A program made the translations under genes and the position numbers. 64,000 bases of DNA from Paraburkholderia eburnea (lineage in GTDB: Bacteria; Pseudomonadota; Gammaproteobacteria; Burkholderiales; Burkholderiaceae): contig NZ_PQGA01000020.1 of NCBI RefSeq assembly GCF_002917095.1, positions 45,048-109,047 of the forward strand. The letters run 5' to 3'. The notes beneath the pieces are model-generated. The model was given only the letters and a program-made list of their open reading frames with translations, ran no database searches and was not told where the DNA came from. Of this stretch, positions 42,447 through 50,603 are shown piece after piece (the stretch's first letter is position 1; each line of letters begins with the position of its first letter).

Positions 42447-42665
42447 ATGCACGAGACAAACCAGATTTCCCCAGAACGGATGACCCCGGAGCAGCGCCGG
42501 CTCGAAGTCGCGTCTCTGCTGGCCAACGGGCTCGTGCGCCTGCGCATCAGCCACTTTCCACAGTCCACGAAGCGCCTGCCGGAGAGTGAGTTTGAGCTTG
42601 CCTTATCTGGACGCCAGCGCGTTCATATAGACCCCGTCAACAACAAAACTACGGAGTCCAGATGA
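42447..42665 (+). CDS. Small protein of the recombinase cassette
   Basis: The 72-residue protein has an ATG at 42447 with GGAGAGGA upstream and overlaps the DUF2924 gene by four bases. Its core reads M-T-P-E-Q-R-R-L-E-V-A-S-L-L-A-N-G-L-V-R-L-R. Short proteins of this kind precede DUF2924 and serine recombinase genes in proteobacterial islands. Function unknown. Confidence 0.7.
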   Translation: MHETNQISPERMTPEQRRLEVASLLANGLVRLRISHFPQSTKRLPESEFELALSGRQRVHIDPVNNKTTESR

Positions 42666-43159
42666 GTACGAACCCGCGTGCATACACGACACCAGCGTCG
42701 GTTGCTGCGCAAATCGCCCGATTGTCTGATCTGCCCATGGCAGAAATCAAGGCGCTGTGGCGCAGGCTGATCGGGGGCGATACGCCCACGCACAACCGGC
42801 AATTTCTCGAGCGCCGCATTGCCTACCGACTGCAGGAAGTCGAGCTTCGCAAGGTCGATCCAAACCTGCTTGAGAGGAACAAGCGCCGCATTGCCAATCT
42901 GATAGAAACGGGCAAGCTCACGAAGAAGGCGCGATCGTACCGTCCGCCAGCGGGGACGGTGCTGACCCGCGAATACCAGAAGGTCGAGTATCGCGTGACG
43001 GTCATTGCGGACGACCGATATGAGTTCGAAGGTCGGCTATACCCGAGCCTGTCGATGATTGCTCGCGAAATTACCGGGACGCGTTGGTCTGGTCCCGTGT
43101 TTTTCGGTCTCACGGAGCCGGGAAAGCGGAAGGTTGAAAAACAGCGGGGGCGGAAATGA
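42662..43159 (+). CDS. DUF2924 protein, partner of serine recombinase
   Basis: The 165-residue protein carries the DUF2924 pattern: A-Q-I-A-R-L-S-D-L-P-M-A-E-I-K-A-L-W-R, then F-L-E-R-R-I-A-Y-R-L-Q, and the C-terminal G-T-V-L-T-R-E-Y, F-E-G-R-L-Y-P-S-L-S and I-T-G-T-R-W-S-G-P-V-F-F-G. It overlaps the recombinase start (ATGA). DUF2924 proteins are nearly always found beside large serine recombinases and may act as directionality or accessory factors. Confidence 0.88.
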   Translation: MSTNPRAYTTPASVAAQIARLSDLPMAEIKALWRRLIGGDTPTHNRQFLERRIAYRLQEVELRKVDPNLLERNKRRIANLIETGKLTKKARSYRPPAGTVLTREYQKVEYRVTVIADDRYEFEGRLYPSLSMIAREITGTRWSGPVFFGLTEPGKRKVEKQRGRK

Positions 43160-44520
43160 GCGATTCACTGACCCGGCGCTTGCGCTGCGCCGTCTACACG
43201 CGTAAATCCACCGACGAGGGACTGGACCAGGAGTACAACTCGATCGATGCGCAGCGCGATGCGGGGCATGCGTACATCGCGAGCCAGCGTGCCGAGGGCT
43301 GGATTCCGGTCGCCGACGACTACGACGATCCGGCATACTCGGGCGGGAACATGGACCGTCCAGCGATCAAACGCCTGATGGCAGATATCGAGGCGGGCAA
43401 GATTGACATCGTGGTGATCTACAAAATCGACCGGCTGACGCGCAGCCTGACAGACTTCGCCCGCATGGTTGATGTGTTCGAGCGCCACGGCGTGTCGTTC
43501 GTCTCGGTTACCCAGCAGTTCAACACCACGACCTCGATGGGCCGACTGATGCTGAACATCCTGCTGTCCTTCGCCCAGTTCGAGCGCGAGGTCACCGGGG
43601 AGCGCATTCGCGACAAAATCGCTGCGAGCAAACGCAAGGGCATGTGGATGGGCGGGATTCCACCCATCGGGTACGACGTCGTAAATCGACGACTGGTGTT
43701 GAATGACGGGGAGGCAAAACTCGTGCGCCACATCTTTCGGCGTTTCGTCGAAATCGGATCGACCACCCTCGTGGTCAAGGAGTTGAGACTCGATGGCGTG
43801 ACGTCGAAGGCCTGGACCACGCAGGACGGCAAGGTCCGAAAGGGGCGGCCGATCGACAAGGCGCTGATCTACAAACTGCTGCACAACCGTACCTACCTCG
43901 GGGAATTGCGCCATCGGGACCAATGGTATCCGGGAGAGCATCCGTCGATCATCGATCGTGAGCTGTGGGACCGAGTTCATGCAATCCTATCTACCAATGG
44001 TCGTGCGCGCGCGAGCGCCACACGGGCGCAGGTGACGAAGGTGCATTGTCTGCTTAGGGGGATAGTGTTCGGAAGCGACGGCCGTGCGCTGTCGCCGGTT
44101 TCCACGGTGAAGAAAGACGGGCGTCGATATCGCTACTACGTCCCTCAGCGTGAGAAAAAGGAGCATGCCGGTGCGTCTGGTCTGCCCACCCTGCCGGCGG
44201 CCGAACTCGAGGCAGCGGTGCTGGATCAACTGCGTGCGATCCTTCGCTCACCGGGGCTGATCGGGGATATGCTGCCTCGGGCTATCGCACTCGACCCCAA
44301 CCTGGACGAGGCTATGGTCACCGTGGCGATGACCCGTCTCGATGCGATCTGGGACCAACTGTTCCCGGCAGAGCAGACCAGGATCGTCCAATTGCTGGTC
44401 GAGAAGGTGATCGTGTCGCCCGATGATCTGGAAGTGCGGTTGCGCGCGAACGGCATCGAGCGTCTGGTCCTTGAATTGCGACCGGCAACCGATGGTGCCG
44501 CCGAGGAGGTCAAGGCATGA
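43156..44520 (+). CDS. Large serine recombinase (likely prophage integrase)
   Basis: The 454-residue protein has the resolvase domain (R-C-A-V-Y-T-R-K-S-T-D-E-G, with the nucleophile in the Y-T-R-K-S segment, and Y-K-I-D-R-L-T-R-S-L). It also has a recombinase domain (G-G-I-P-P-I-G-Y-D-V-V). A C-terminal part follows, but without the usual four-cysteine zinc ribbon. It is the only integrase-type gene in the prophage. It lies between DUF2924 and an HTH protein, all overlapping by four bases. Confidence 0.9.
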   Translation: MSDSLTRRLRCAVYTRKSTDEGLDQEYNSIDAQRDAGHAYIASQRAEGWIPVADDYDDPAYSGGNMDRPAIKRLMADIEAGKIDIVVIYKIDRLTRSLTDFARMVDVFERHGVSFVSVTQQFNTTTSMGRLMLNILLSFAQFEREVTGERIRDKIAASKRKGMWMGGIPPIGYDVVNRRLVLNDGEAKLVRHIFRRFVEIGSTTLVVKELRLDGVTSKAWTTQDGKVRKGRPIDKALIYKLLHNRTYLGELRHRDQWYPGEHPSIIDRELWDRVHAILSTNGRARASATRAQVTKVHCLLRGIVFGSDGRALSPVSTVKKDGRRYRYYVPQREKKEHAGASGLPTLPAAELEAAVLDQLRAILRSPGLIGDMLPRAIALDPNLDEAMVTVAMTRLDAIWDQLFPAEQTRIVQLLVEKVIVSPDDLEVRLRANGIERLVLELRPATDGAAEEVKA

Positions 44521-45014
44521 GTAAGATGTTGATCCAGCCGGCAGGGGAGCCAACCGTCGTCGAAGCAAGCGACGGCCGTCTGACCCTGTATGTGCCAATC
44601 CAGATCAAGCGGCGTAGCGGCCGCAAATTGGTTACGCTACCCGGCGGTGAAAACATGAAACCTCGCCCATGGGACAACGCCACGGCCACGCCGCTGCAGT
44701 TGGCGTTGGCCCGAGGCCACCGCTGGCTGGGGATGCTGACATCGGGCGAAGTGCAGTCGCTCAAGGAAATTGCTGTCCGCGAAAACGTCGACCCGAGCTA
44801 TGTGAGCCGCATGGTCAACCTGACCACGCTGGCGCCCGACATCGTCGCCGCCATCTTGGATGACGCATTGCCGGACCACATCACGCTTTTCGACTTGGCA
44901 GTGGATCCGCCGGCAATGTGGGAGGAGCAGCGTGCGAGGATCGATCCGCATCGTCATGAGCTAATTGGCCGTCCAGCCTTAGCGCCTCCCGTACATCCCG
45001 ACGAAAGTTCATGA
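44517..45014 (+). CDS. ParB/KorB-like HTH protein of the recombinase cassette
   Basis: The 165-residue protein has a helix-turn-helix of KorB type in its second half: S-L-K-E-I-A-V-R-E-N-V-D-P-S-Y-V-S-R-M-V-N followed by L-A-P-D-I-V-A-A-I-L. It ends the rightward operon and overlaps the recombinase stop (ATGA). It may guide the recombinase or regulate the cassette. Confidence 0.82.
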   Translation: MSKMLIQPAGEPTVVEASDGRLTLYVPIQIKRRSGRKLVTLPGGENMKPRPWDNATATPLQLALARGHRWLGMLTSGEVQSLKEIAVRENVDPSYVSRMVNLTTLAPDIVAAILDDALPDHITLFDLAVDPPAMWEEQRARIDPHRHELIGRPALAPPVHPDESS

Positions 45015-45171
45015 CCGCTCGCCAGTCGCTAGGGGAGCCCGGCACCGTGATTCGGCCACTACCAGCAGGCGGCGATAACTTGCCATGCTTTGTCCCCCGG
45101 CTGTAAGACCACCCTTCACGAACGAGCTGTCTGATAAGCACTTCGAATTCTTTGCATGACGAATATTTCAT
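44881..45171 (-). CDS. HicA-like toxin protein
   Basis: Residues 1 to about 62 fit the HicA fold: a leading helix (K-E-F-E-V-L-I-R-Q-L-V-R-E-G-W), the catalytic-type histidine in R-G-T-K-H-G-K-L, and R-I-T-V-P-G-S-P-S-D-W-R-A with N-F-R-R-D-V-R. GAGGA lies seven bases before the ATG at 45171. The last third overlaps the end of the rightward HTH gene on the other strand. There is no HicB antitoxin nearby; the upstream genes are a micropeptide and an XRE regulator. RNase activity is inferred from the fold. Confidence 0.65.
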   Translation of the reverse strand: MKYSSCKEFEVLIRQLVREGWSYSRGTKHGKLSPPAGSGRITVPGSPSDWRAVMNFRRDVREALRLDGQLAHDDADRSSHAAPPTLPADPLPSRKA

Positions 45172-45232
45172 CGGCCATCCTCACGATGACACAGGGTTGG
45201 GCGCAAATGTCACACAACCCTGCCAGCTACAC

Positions 45233-45319
45233 TTATTTGCCTTTCGGCGGATTGTTGCTGCGGCCGCCACCGGAAGGGTTGCCGGTTTTGCTCGGTGCGT
45301 TTTCAAGATGTGCAAACAT
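45233..45319 (-). CDS. 28-residue micropeptide
   Basis: The frame begins at 45319 with AAGGAGAAACAGC before the ATG, a strong ribosome site. The product has a short helical start (MFAHLENAP) and then a Gly/Asn/Pro/Lys-rich tail with S-K-T-G-N-P-S-G-G-G-R. It lies between the XRE regulator and the HicA-like gene, all on the same strand, and directly after a terminator-like hairpin. I know no family; the tight spacing and good start signal support translation. Confidence 0.5.
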   Translation of the reverse strand: MFAHLENAPSKTGNPSGGGRSNNPPKGK

Positions 45320-45332
45320 GCTGTTTCTCCTT

Positions 45333-45371
45333 AAAAATCCTCGGTTTTGATATGGGCGCACGGCCCGAGGT
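45333..45371 (-). terminator. Terminator-like hairpin after the XRE regulator
   Basis: On the minus strand CCTCGG (45370-45365) can pair with CCGAGG (45344-45339) across 20 bases, followed by ATTTTT and then the ribosome site of the micropeptide. It may terminate the regulator message or act as an attenuator for the micropeptide and toxin genes. Confidence 0.5.
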
Positions 45372-45379
45372 GTACCGTG

Positions 45380-46705
45380 CTAAATCGGTTCAAAGTCAGG
45401 TACGGGTTCGTCGTCAGCGGCTGGACTGAAGCCTTCGGCCAGCCATTTTTCAATGTGCTTCTGCAGCTGCTCGAGATCGCTTTTACGCACAGGAACGCGA
45501 TCAAATGTACGGGGCCCGACTTCTTCTACCAGCATGATGCGGTACCGAAGCTCTGCGCATGCAGCGCCGGGAAATCGCGGATCCTCGCATTTGATCTCCA
45601 CTGCCGCTGCTCCACAGGTACTGACGTACCAGTGCGAAGCAGGGTGCGCGACGAGGTGCGGCATCAGTGCGTCTCTTAATCCGGACGTCAGCCAACTGAC
45701 GAACAACAGGCGGCTGGAGCACTCCTTGGCGAAGTTTTCCTTCACTGATTCCGGCATGTCGTCGATTCTGCCCCGTACCACCATCCTGCGAAGCTCTTTG
45801 CACGGCATCCCCTCATGCTCGGTGACGACCAGGCGCAGCCGGTGCAAATCGCTAGGCAGGGTCTTATTGGAAAAATCGGTGACGACATCGGCGGTCTTGT
45901 AGGCATGGTCGATGATGGCGGGAAGAAGAAGGAATTCGTCACGCCAGCCAGCCTCGATCCACCGCAGGCCGGTTGCATCCGGCTGGCAACGCGTGAAGTC
46001 GATAAGCATCCGATCCCGGAGCCGGGGGCGGGTGATTTCGATGCGAAACCAAGGCTTGTCGTGCCACATGCGCACAGTGCTGTCGCTGCCCCACGAGTTG
46101 AGGTACTCCGCTATGATCTCGCCAATTCTCCAGCTCACGGCGGAGGCACCATCGACCACTTCTGTGCAATTGAGGATGCGCGAACCGACCGAGAGGAACC
46201 AAAATCCCCGCACGTTCGCCGGCGCGAGGAGGTCCGTCTCCGACAGTCCAGTCAGTTGCATCAGATTTGCCATCTTGGCCGGATTCCGTACGAGCAGCAC
46301 GTGCTCGATACGTTCAGCAACGTCCTCCGTCAGGTATGCCAGTGCCTGTTCTGGGTCATCCTTGGCGTGGTGCTCCAACAAATCTTGCAAAGCGTGGTTG
46401 GTGCCGGTATCAAGTTGTTCCTTGAGCAGGCCCTGAATATGCCGAAGGTAGTCCGGCGGATCAGGATTTTCGTGCCCCTGCAGCAGCGGCACGGACACAT
46501 CTAAAACGGTCGCCAACGCCCTAGCGTACTTGGTACTGGTCTGTCCACTTTCCTCGATCCGCTGATAGTGACGACCAAGAGATTGGGTATCTGGCGTGCC
46601 CAGCTGTTCAGCCACCTTTTTTGCGACCATAGCTTGAGTCAGCCCTTGTTCCTCGCGCAGGGCGCGGAGCCTGACTTGATCGATTTTGAACGTTGGCCGT
46701 CCCAT
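45380..46705 (-). CDS. XRE-type HTH regulator with unknown C-terminal domain
   Basis: The 441-residue protein has an N-terminal XRE helix-turn-helix (R-L-R-A-L-R-E-E-Q-G-L-T-Q-A-M-V-A-K-K-V) followed by R-H-Y-Q-R-I-E-E-S-G. The long remainder includes a beta-rich region (G-F-W-F-L-S-V-G-S-R-I-L) and many charged helices that I cannot assign. An inverted repeat lies 46 to 74 bases before the ATG, consistent with autoregulation. It could be a regulator or antitoxin-like partner of the HicA-like gene. Confidence 0.75.
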   Translation of the reverse strand: MGRPTFKIDQVRLRALREEQGLTQAMVAKKVAEQLGTPDTQSLGRHYQRIEESGQTSTKYARALATVLDVSVPLLQGHENPDPPDYLRHIQGLLKEQLDTGTNHALQDLLEHHAKDDPEQALAYLTEDVAERIEHVLLVRNPAKMANLMQLTGLSETDLLAPANVRGFWFLSVGSRILNCTEVVDGASAVSWRIGEIIAEYLNSWGSDSTVRMWHDKPWFRIEITRPRLRDRMLIDFTRCQPDATGLRWIEAGWRDEFLLLPAIIDHAYKTADVVTDFSNKTLPSDLHRLRLVVTEHEGMPCKELRRMVVRGRIDDMPESVKENFAKECSSRLLFVSWLTSGLRDALMPHLVAHPASHWYVSTCGAAAVEIKCEDPRFPGAACAELRYRIMLVEEVGPRTFDRVPVRKSDLEQLQKHIEKWLAEGFSPAADDEPVPDFEPI

Positions 46706-47129
46706 ATCTGCTCCGTGAAATTACGAAGAGGATCATCCGTCAAAGCTTAAATGTCGTACAGACGGCATATATGCGACATAAACGCCGCCGATCTCACGCG
46801 TCCGAAATTCGCGAGCAGATTTCGCTGCTTCTGGCCGGATTCGGCCATTTGGCTTGCATCGACGCCGACCTTCTCCAATAGATGAATCGGGGGGCAGTCG
46901 CCTTCCCCTGCCAAAGCCAAAATAAAACGACGTGGTTAGTCCGCATGTAAGTTGTTGATTTTTATGGCGTCGAGATCCGGCCTTTGCGGACTTCGGGCAA
47001 CTTCGTGAGCGCGAGGCCGGAGAGAAAAATGGCCTGGAGAGAATGAAAGCGGGCGCTTTTCGAGGCTCAAGCCGAAAGTCGAAGTCCGAAGGAATCCTCG
47101 GGAACCCTTGCAAACACGCGGGCGTAGGC
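46706..47129. other. Gene-free prophage end region
   Basis: These 424 bases hold no convincing gene. Near the XRE start an inverted repeat ATGTCG (46751-46756) and CGACAT (46774-46779) flanks the palindrome GCATATATGC, a likely operator. The rest is GC-rich and should include the right attachment junction, whose exact site cannot be fixed without the left end. Confidence 0.55.
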
Positions 47130-47163
47130 AAAAAAAAACCAACCGGATAAGCGGTTGGTTTTT
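47130..47163 (-). terminator. tmRNA terminator
   Basis: On the minus strand an AACCAACCG/CGGTTGGTT stem with a six-base loop is followed by a run of nine T residues, six bases after the tmRNA CCA end. Confidence 0.9.
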
Positions 47164-47168
47164 GGTAT

Positions 47169-47538
47169 TGGTGGAGCCGGCGGGAATCGAACCCGCGTCC
47201 AGAAGCAGTCCATAAACAGTTCTACATGCGTAGTTCTGTCATTTGATTTAACCGGAGCGACGCGGACGAACACGCTGCGCTACAGCGATTCACTAGGTTT
47301 TCGACCCTGGCGTCGTGACGCCGACAGAGCTTAACTGACGTAAATGACCTCTGGCGGTATTGCTACCGGTCTTGCGACACTAGCCCGTCAGTAGACCAGG
47401 CAGAGGACGGCGGCCCTTAGGCTGCCAGTGCGAACGTATCGTCGTTTGCAGTTACGATTTTCCCATTGATTAACGAGGTGACGGGTCCTCGGCATGCCCT
47501 GCCTACTTCATAACCCCTGTCGAAACCAGGTCGGCCCC
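47169..47538 (-). ncRNA. ssrA: tmRNA (SsrA)
   Basis: The gene reads leftward. The 5' end GGGGCCGACC and the 3' end ...CGGGTTCGATTCCCGCCGGC-type T arm plus CCA form the tRNA-like part. The internal frame encodes the tag A-N-D-D-T-F-A-L-A-A followed by TAA, as in Burkholderiales. It rescues stalled ribosomes. The 3' end adjoins the prophage and is intact. Confidence 0.96.
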
Positions 47539-47609
47539 AGAGGAAGGGATGATTATCCCATAGTTCCGCAGATGAGGCGAACCGTGCCCTTTTCAAGGGC
47601 GCGGCGGCC

Positions 47610-48329
47610 TCAGGCGCGCGGTTTCACGTTTTGGAGCAGCGCGAAAAGCGCCCCGGCGGTATCGGCCACGAAATCGGCGTTCCACTGCGCGGGCGGTTCG
47701 ATGTTGCCGCAGTAGCCGTAGGCCGCCGCGATGGTCGCCATGCCTGCTGCGTGGCCAGCCTGCACGTCGCGCAGATCGTCGCCCACGTAGACCACGCGCG
47801 TGGCGTCGATGCCGAGCGCTTCGGCCGCGTGCAGCAGCGGCGCGGGGTGGGGCTTCGAATATGGTGTCGTATCGCCGCTGACTACGCACGCCGCGCGCGT
47901 GTCGAGATGCATGAGCTTCACGAGCGGGTCGGTCAGGCGCGCGACCTTGTTGGTCACGATGCCCCAGCGCACGCCGCGCGCGTCGAGGTCGTCGAGAACC
48001 GCGTCGATGCCCGGGAACAGCGCCGTCTCCACGCGCAGGTTGGCCGCGTAGTTGGCGAGGAACTCCTCGCGCATCGCCGCGAACTCGCGGTCGTCCGGCC
48101 CGATGCCGAAGGCGCCCCCGATCAGGCCGCGCGCACCCGCCGAGGCGAGCGGGCGCAGTTTCTCGTAGGGCGCGGGCGCGAGGCCGCGTGCATGGCGCAT
48201 CTGGTTGACGGCGGCCGCGAGGTCCGGCGCCGTATCGGCGAGCGTGCCGTCGAAGTCGAACAGGACGGCGTCGCAGGCGGCGAGCGCCGCGCCGTCCGCG
48301 GACGGGCTTTCAGGCGTGTTCTGGGTCAT
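47610..48329 (-). CDS. gph: Phosphoglycolate phosphatase
   Basis: The 239-residue protein is a HAD-superfamily phosphatase with the nucleophile Asp25 in F-D-F-D-G-T, motif II T-N-K, the lysine of S-K-P-H-P, and V-G-D-D-L-R-D near the end. It removes phosphate from 2-phosphoglycolate. Neighbouring ubiG is 21 bases upstream, and the ubiG-gph pair is conserved in proteobacteria. Confidence 0.92.
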   Translation of the reverse strand: MTQNTPESPSADGAALAACDAVLFDFDGTLADTAPDLAAAVNQMRHARGLAPAPYEKLRPLASAGARGLIGGAFGIGPDDREFAAMREEFLANYAANLRVETALFPGIDAVLDDLDARGVRWGIVTNKVARLTDPLVKLMHLDTRAACVVSGDTTPYSKPHPAPLLHAAEALGIDATRVVYVGDDLRDVQAGHAAGMATIAAAYGYCGNIEPPAQWNADFVADTAGALFALLQNVKPRA

Positions 48330-48350
48330 GTCGGGGAGGGCGGCGCCGGT

Positions 48351-49049
48351 TCAGGCGTGGCGCCGGCAGGCAATCATGTAATTGACGCTGGAGTCGTTCG
48401 ACAGCGCGAAGCGACGCGTGAGCGGGTTGTAGGTGATGCCCTTGATCTCGGCCGAAGTCAGCCCGGCCTGGCGCGCGAAGCCCGCGAGTTCGGACGGGCG
48501 GATGAAGCGTGCGTAGTCGTGGGTGCCCTTGGGCAGCATCTGCGCGATGTATTCCGCGCCGATCACGGCCAGCAGATAGGACTTCACGTTGCGGTTGAGC
48601 GTCGAGAAGAACACCCAGCCACCCGGCTTCACGAGCGTCGCGCAGGCTTTGACCACGCTCAGCGGCTCGGGCACGTGCTCGAGCATTTCCATGCAGGTGA
48701 CCACGTCGAACGAGCCGGGCTCGCGCGCCGCGATCGCTTCTGCGGCGATCTCTTCGTATTCCAGCGTGATGCCGCTTTCGAGGCTGTGCAGGTCGGCCAC
48801 GCCCAGCGCTTCGCTGGACAGGTCGATGCCTTTCACGTTCGCGCCGAGTCCCGCCATCGATTCCGACAGAATGCCGCCGCCGCAGCCGATGTCGAGTACC
48901 CGTTTGCCCGTCAGATGGGCATGGCTGTCGATCCAGCCGAGACGGATGGGGTTCAGTTCGTGCAGCGGCTTGAACTCCGCATTCGGGTCCCACCAGCGAT
49001 GAGCGAGATCGCTGAATTTCTGCAGTTCGTGGGGATCGGCATTCGTCAT
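48351..49049 (-). CDS. ubiG: Ubiquinone biosynthesis O-methyltransferase
   Basis: The 232-residue enzyme has the SAM-binding motif V-L-D-I-G-C-G-G-G, then D-V-V-T-C-M-E-M-L-E-H-V-P and F-F-S-T-L-N-R-N, all typical of UbiG. It carries out both O-methylations of ubiquinone synthesis. The ATG at 49049 gives the family start before F-S-D-L-A-H-R-W-W-D. Confidence 0.95.
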   Translation of the reverse strand: MTNADPHELQKFSDLAHRWWDPNAEFKPLHELNPIRLGWIDSHAHLTGKRVLDIGCGGGILSESMAGLGANVKGIDLSSEALGVADLHSLESGITLEYEEIAAEAIAAREPGSFDVVTCMEMLEHVPEPLSVVKACATLVKPGGWVFFSTLNRNVKSYLLAVIGAEYIAQMLPKGTHDYARFIRPSELAGFARQAGLTSAEIKGITYNPLTRRFALSNDSSVNYMIACRRHA

Positions 49050-49244
49050 GTCGGATTGGCCTGAAGCGCGCAAGCGAAGGTGGAACAAGCCCAGAGTATA
49101 AGGGCGCTCGGGTGCGACGGCAAAACAGGGCGGCAATAGGCGCGCCGTTTCGCTGCGCCCAACGCAGTCCCCATGCCGCGGATTTAGCTGCGCGTTAATT
49201 TACAAATGCATACAAATATCGGCGTGATTCAAATTAATCGCACA

Positions 49245-49275
49245 ATAAAAAAGCCCCGCCTGAGCGGGGCTTTGA
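49245..49275 (-). terminator. Terminator after the OmpA-like gene
   Basis: On the minus strand AAGCCCCGC pairs with GCGGGGCTT, followed by a T-rich run. It lies 25 bases after the stop at 49299. Confidence 0.92.
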
Positions 49276-49298
49276 GTCTTGCTGTCGCAGCTCGCAGA

Positions 49299-49943
49299 TT
49301 ACTGCTTTTGCGTGCCGACGACTTCGACTTCAACGCGGCGATCCGGTGCGAGGCACGAGATCAGCTGCTTGCGGTTCTTCTGGTTGCAACCCGTCGTGAC
49401 CGGGTTACGCTTGCCCTTGCCTTCCGTGTAGACGCGCTCAGCCGGGACACCCTTGCTGACCAGGTACGACTTGACGGCTTGCGCACGGCGCAGCGACAGA
49501 CGGTCGTTGTAGGCAGCCGAACCGATACGGTCCGTGTAGCCCGTTGCAACGACGACTTCGAGGTTCAGAGCCTGGATCTTGCTTGCCAGATCGTCCAGCT
49601 TTTCCTTGCCAGCCGGCTTCAGGACAGCCTTGTCGAAGTCGAACAGGGCGTCAGCTTGATACGTGATCTTCTGGCTCGTAATGGCCGGAGCGACCGGAGC
49701 GACCGGCGGCGTCGGTGCCTGGGCGACCAGTGCGCCATCGCACTTTGCGTTGGCCGTGGCCGGCGTCCAGAATGCATCGCGCCAGCAAAGCTCATTCGTG
49801 CCGTTCATCCACACGTATTCGCCGGTACCATTCACCCAGTTGTCATTGACGGCTTGTCGCGACGCCGGCACCGATTGTGCCTGGGCGGTTGCAGCGACTA
49901 CTGCGGTAGCTGCAATGAACGCGAGCTTTGAAAGTTTATTCAT
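49299..49943 (-). CDS. ompA: OmpA-family outer membrane protein
   Basis: The 214-residue protein has a signal peptide (about 1-22, ending A-Q-A), a short N-terminal domain instead of a beta-barrel, an Ala/Pro/Val hinge and an OmpA C-terminal peptidoglycan-binding domain (A-L-F-D-F-D-K, G-Y-T-D-R-I-G, N-D-R-L-S-L-R-R-A). It anchors the envelope to peptidoglycan. A cysteine pair in the OmpA domain is usual in this order. GAGAGGAG precedes the ATG. Confidence 0.93.
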   Translation of the reverse strand: MNKLSKLAFIAATAVVAATAQAQSVPASRQAVNDNWVNGTGEYVWMNGTNELCWRDAFWTPATANAKCDGALVAQAPTPPVAPVAPAITSQKITYQADALFDFDKAVLKPAGKEKLDDLASKIQALNLEVVVATGYTDRIGSAAYNDRLSLRRAQAVKSYLVSKGVPAERVYTEGKGKRNPVTTGCNQKNRKQLISCLAPDRRVEVEVVGTQKQ

Positions 49944-50603
49944 ATTTCTCCTCTCGAAATTGAGATTACCGCAGGTTTACTGCGAGCCATATGACGAAGA
50001 CAAGTCATACATTGCTCGAAGTATAACATTGGCGCGTTGTGGGGCACGTCTTGTGTAGACTTCGAGCGGTGTCTAACTCTTTGTGCGTTGGCATTTTGCC
50101 ATATCGTTCCCTTCCATCGATAAAAAAAATCCGCCCCCTTCTTTGGGGCTTGTCGAATGTGGTAGGTCCGCAACAAAAAGTTCCCGCTTGAACTCCTGGT
50201 AGTGTGCCTGGTTGTTGGGCAAGCGCAAGTGGTGATGCCGACCGTGCTGTTTATTGTCATATTCGCAGGGTAAACGCGCGTAATTGCGATGCAAATGAGC
50301 CACTGTCGCGCTTAACTAAAATTAACCCTTCCCGAGCGTTTTCCTGCCCGCGCATTGGCCCATCTTGTTCTGCGCACGTCTGAGTCGCGTCTGGGTCGAT
50401 TTTGGGCCGCTGGTGAGCCGCCGGAAGTCACCCCTCTAATAGGTATACGTGCATCGCTCCCGGACGGCGGGCGGGGGTGCCGCGCATGATAGAATCAGAA
50501 GATTGCGCTGCGTCTGCGGCGTCCATGCGACAGCAGGGTGCGACACAGTGCTTTCGGCGGTTTTTGCCGTTAGCACCGCGCGTGCCTGACAACGACATCG
50601 ATA
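49944..50603. other. Intergenic region between ompA and gyrA
   Basis: These 660 bases hold no convincing gene. The ompA side has a TATACT box on the minus strand near 50023-50028 and AGGAG before the ATG. The gyrA side has TGATAGAAT at about 50487-50495 as a possible -10 element. Short frames in between have no ribosome site and unusual composition. Confidence 0.5.

Larger units (their letters stand above)
1..47168. mobile_element. Siphovirus-type prophage, left end outside window, right end at ssrA
   Basis: The interval holds a full set of leftward head, tail and lysis genes, an early replication module, a divergent repressor region and a serine recombinase. It stops just before the 3' end of the tmRNA gene, a common integration site for phages and islands. 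The module order (terminase, portal, protease, capsid, connectors, tail, lysis) is that of HK97/lambda-type long-tailed phages. No second copy of the tmRNA 3' end is visible inside the window, so the left attachment site should lie before position 1. The exact right border, between 46,706 and 47,168, is inferred. No structural gene shows an obvious frameshift, so the prophage may be functional. Confidence 0.9.

Noticed and set aside
42356..42589. 77-residue frame overlapping the small gene before DUF2924
   Set aside because: Overlapped by the better supported frame at 42447-42665, which has a good ribosome site and typical neighbours.
46733..47131. Leftward 132-residue frame in the prophage end region
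   Set aside because: Low-complexity basic sequence, no ribosome site, overlaps the tmRNA terminator and the XRE operator region.
50073..50303. Short frames between ompA and gyrA
   Set aside because: No start signals or family pattern; composition fits non-coding DNA.
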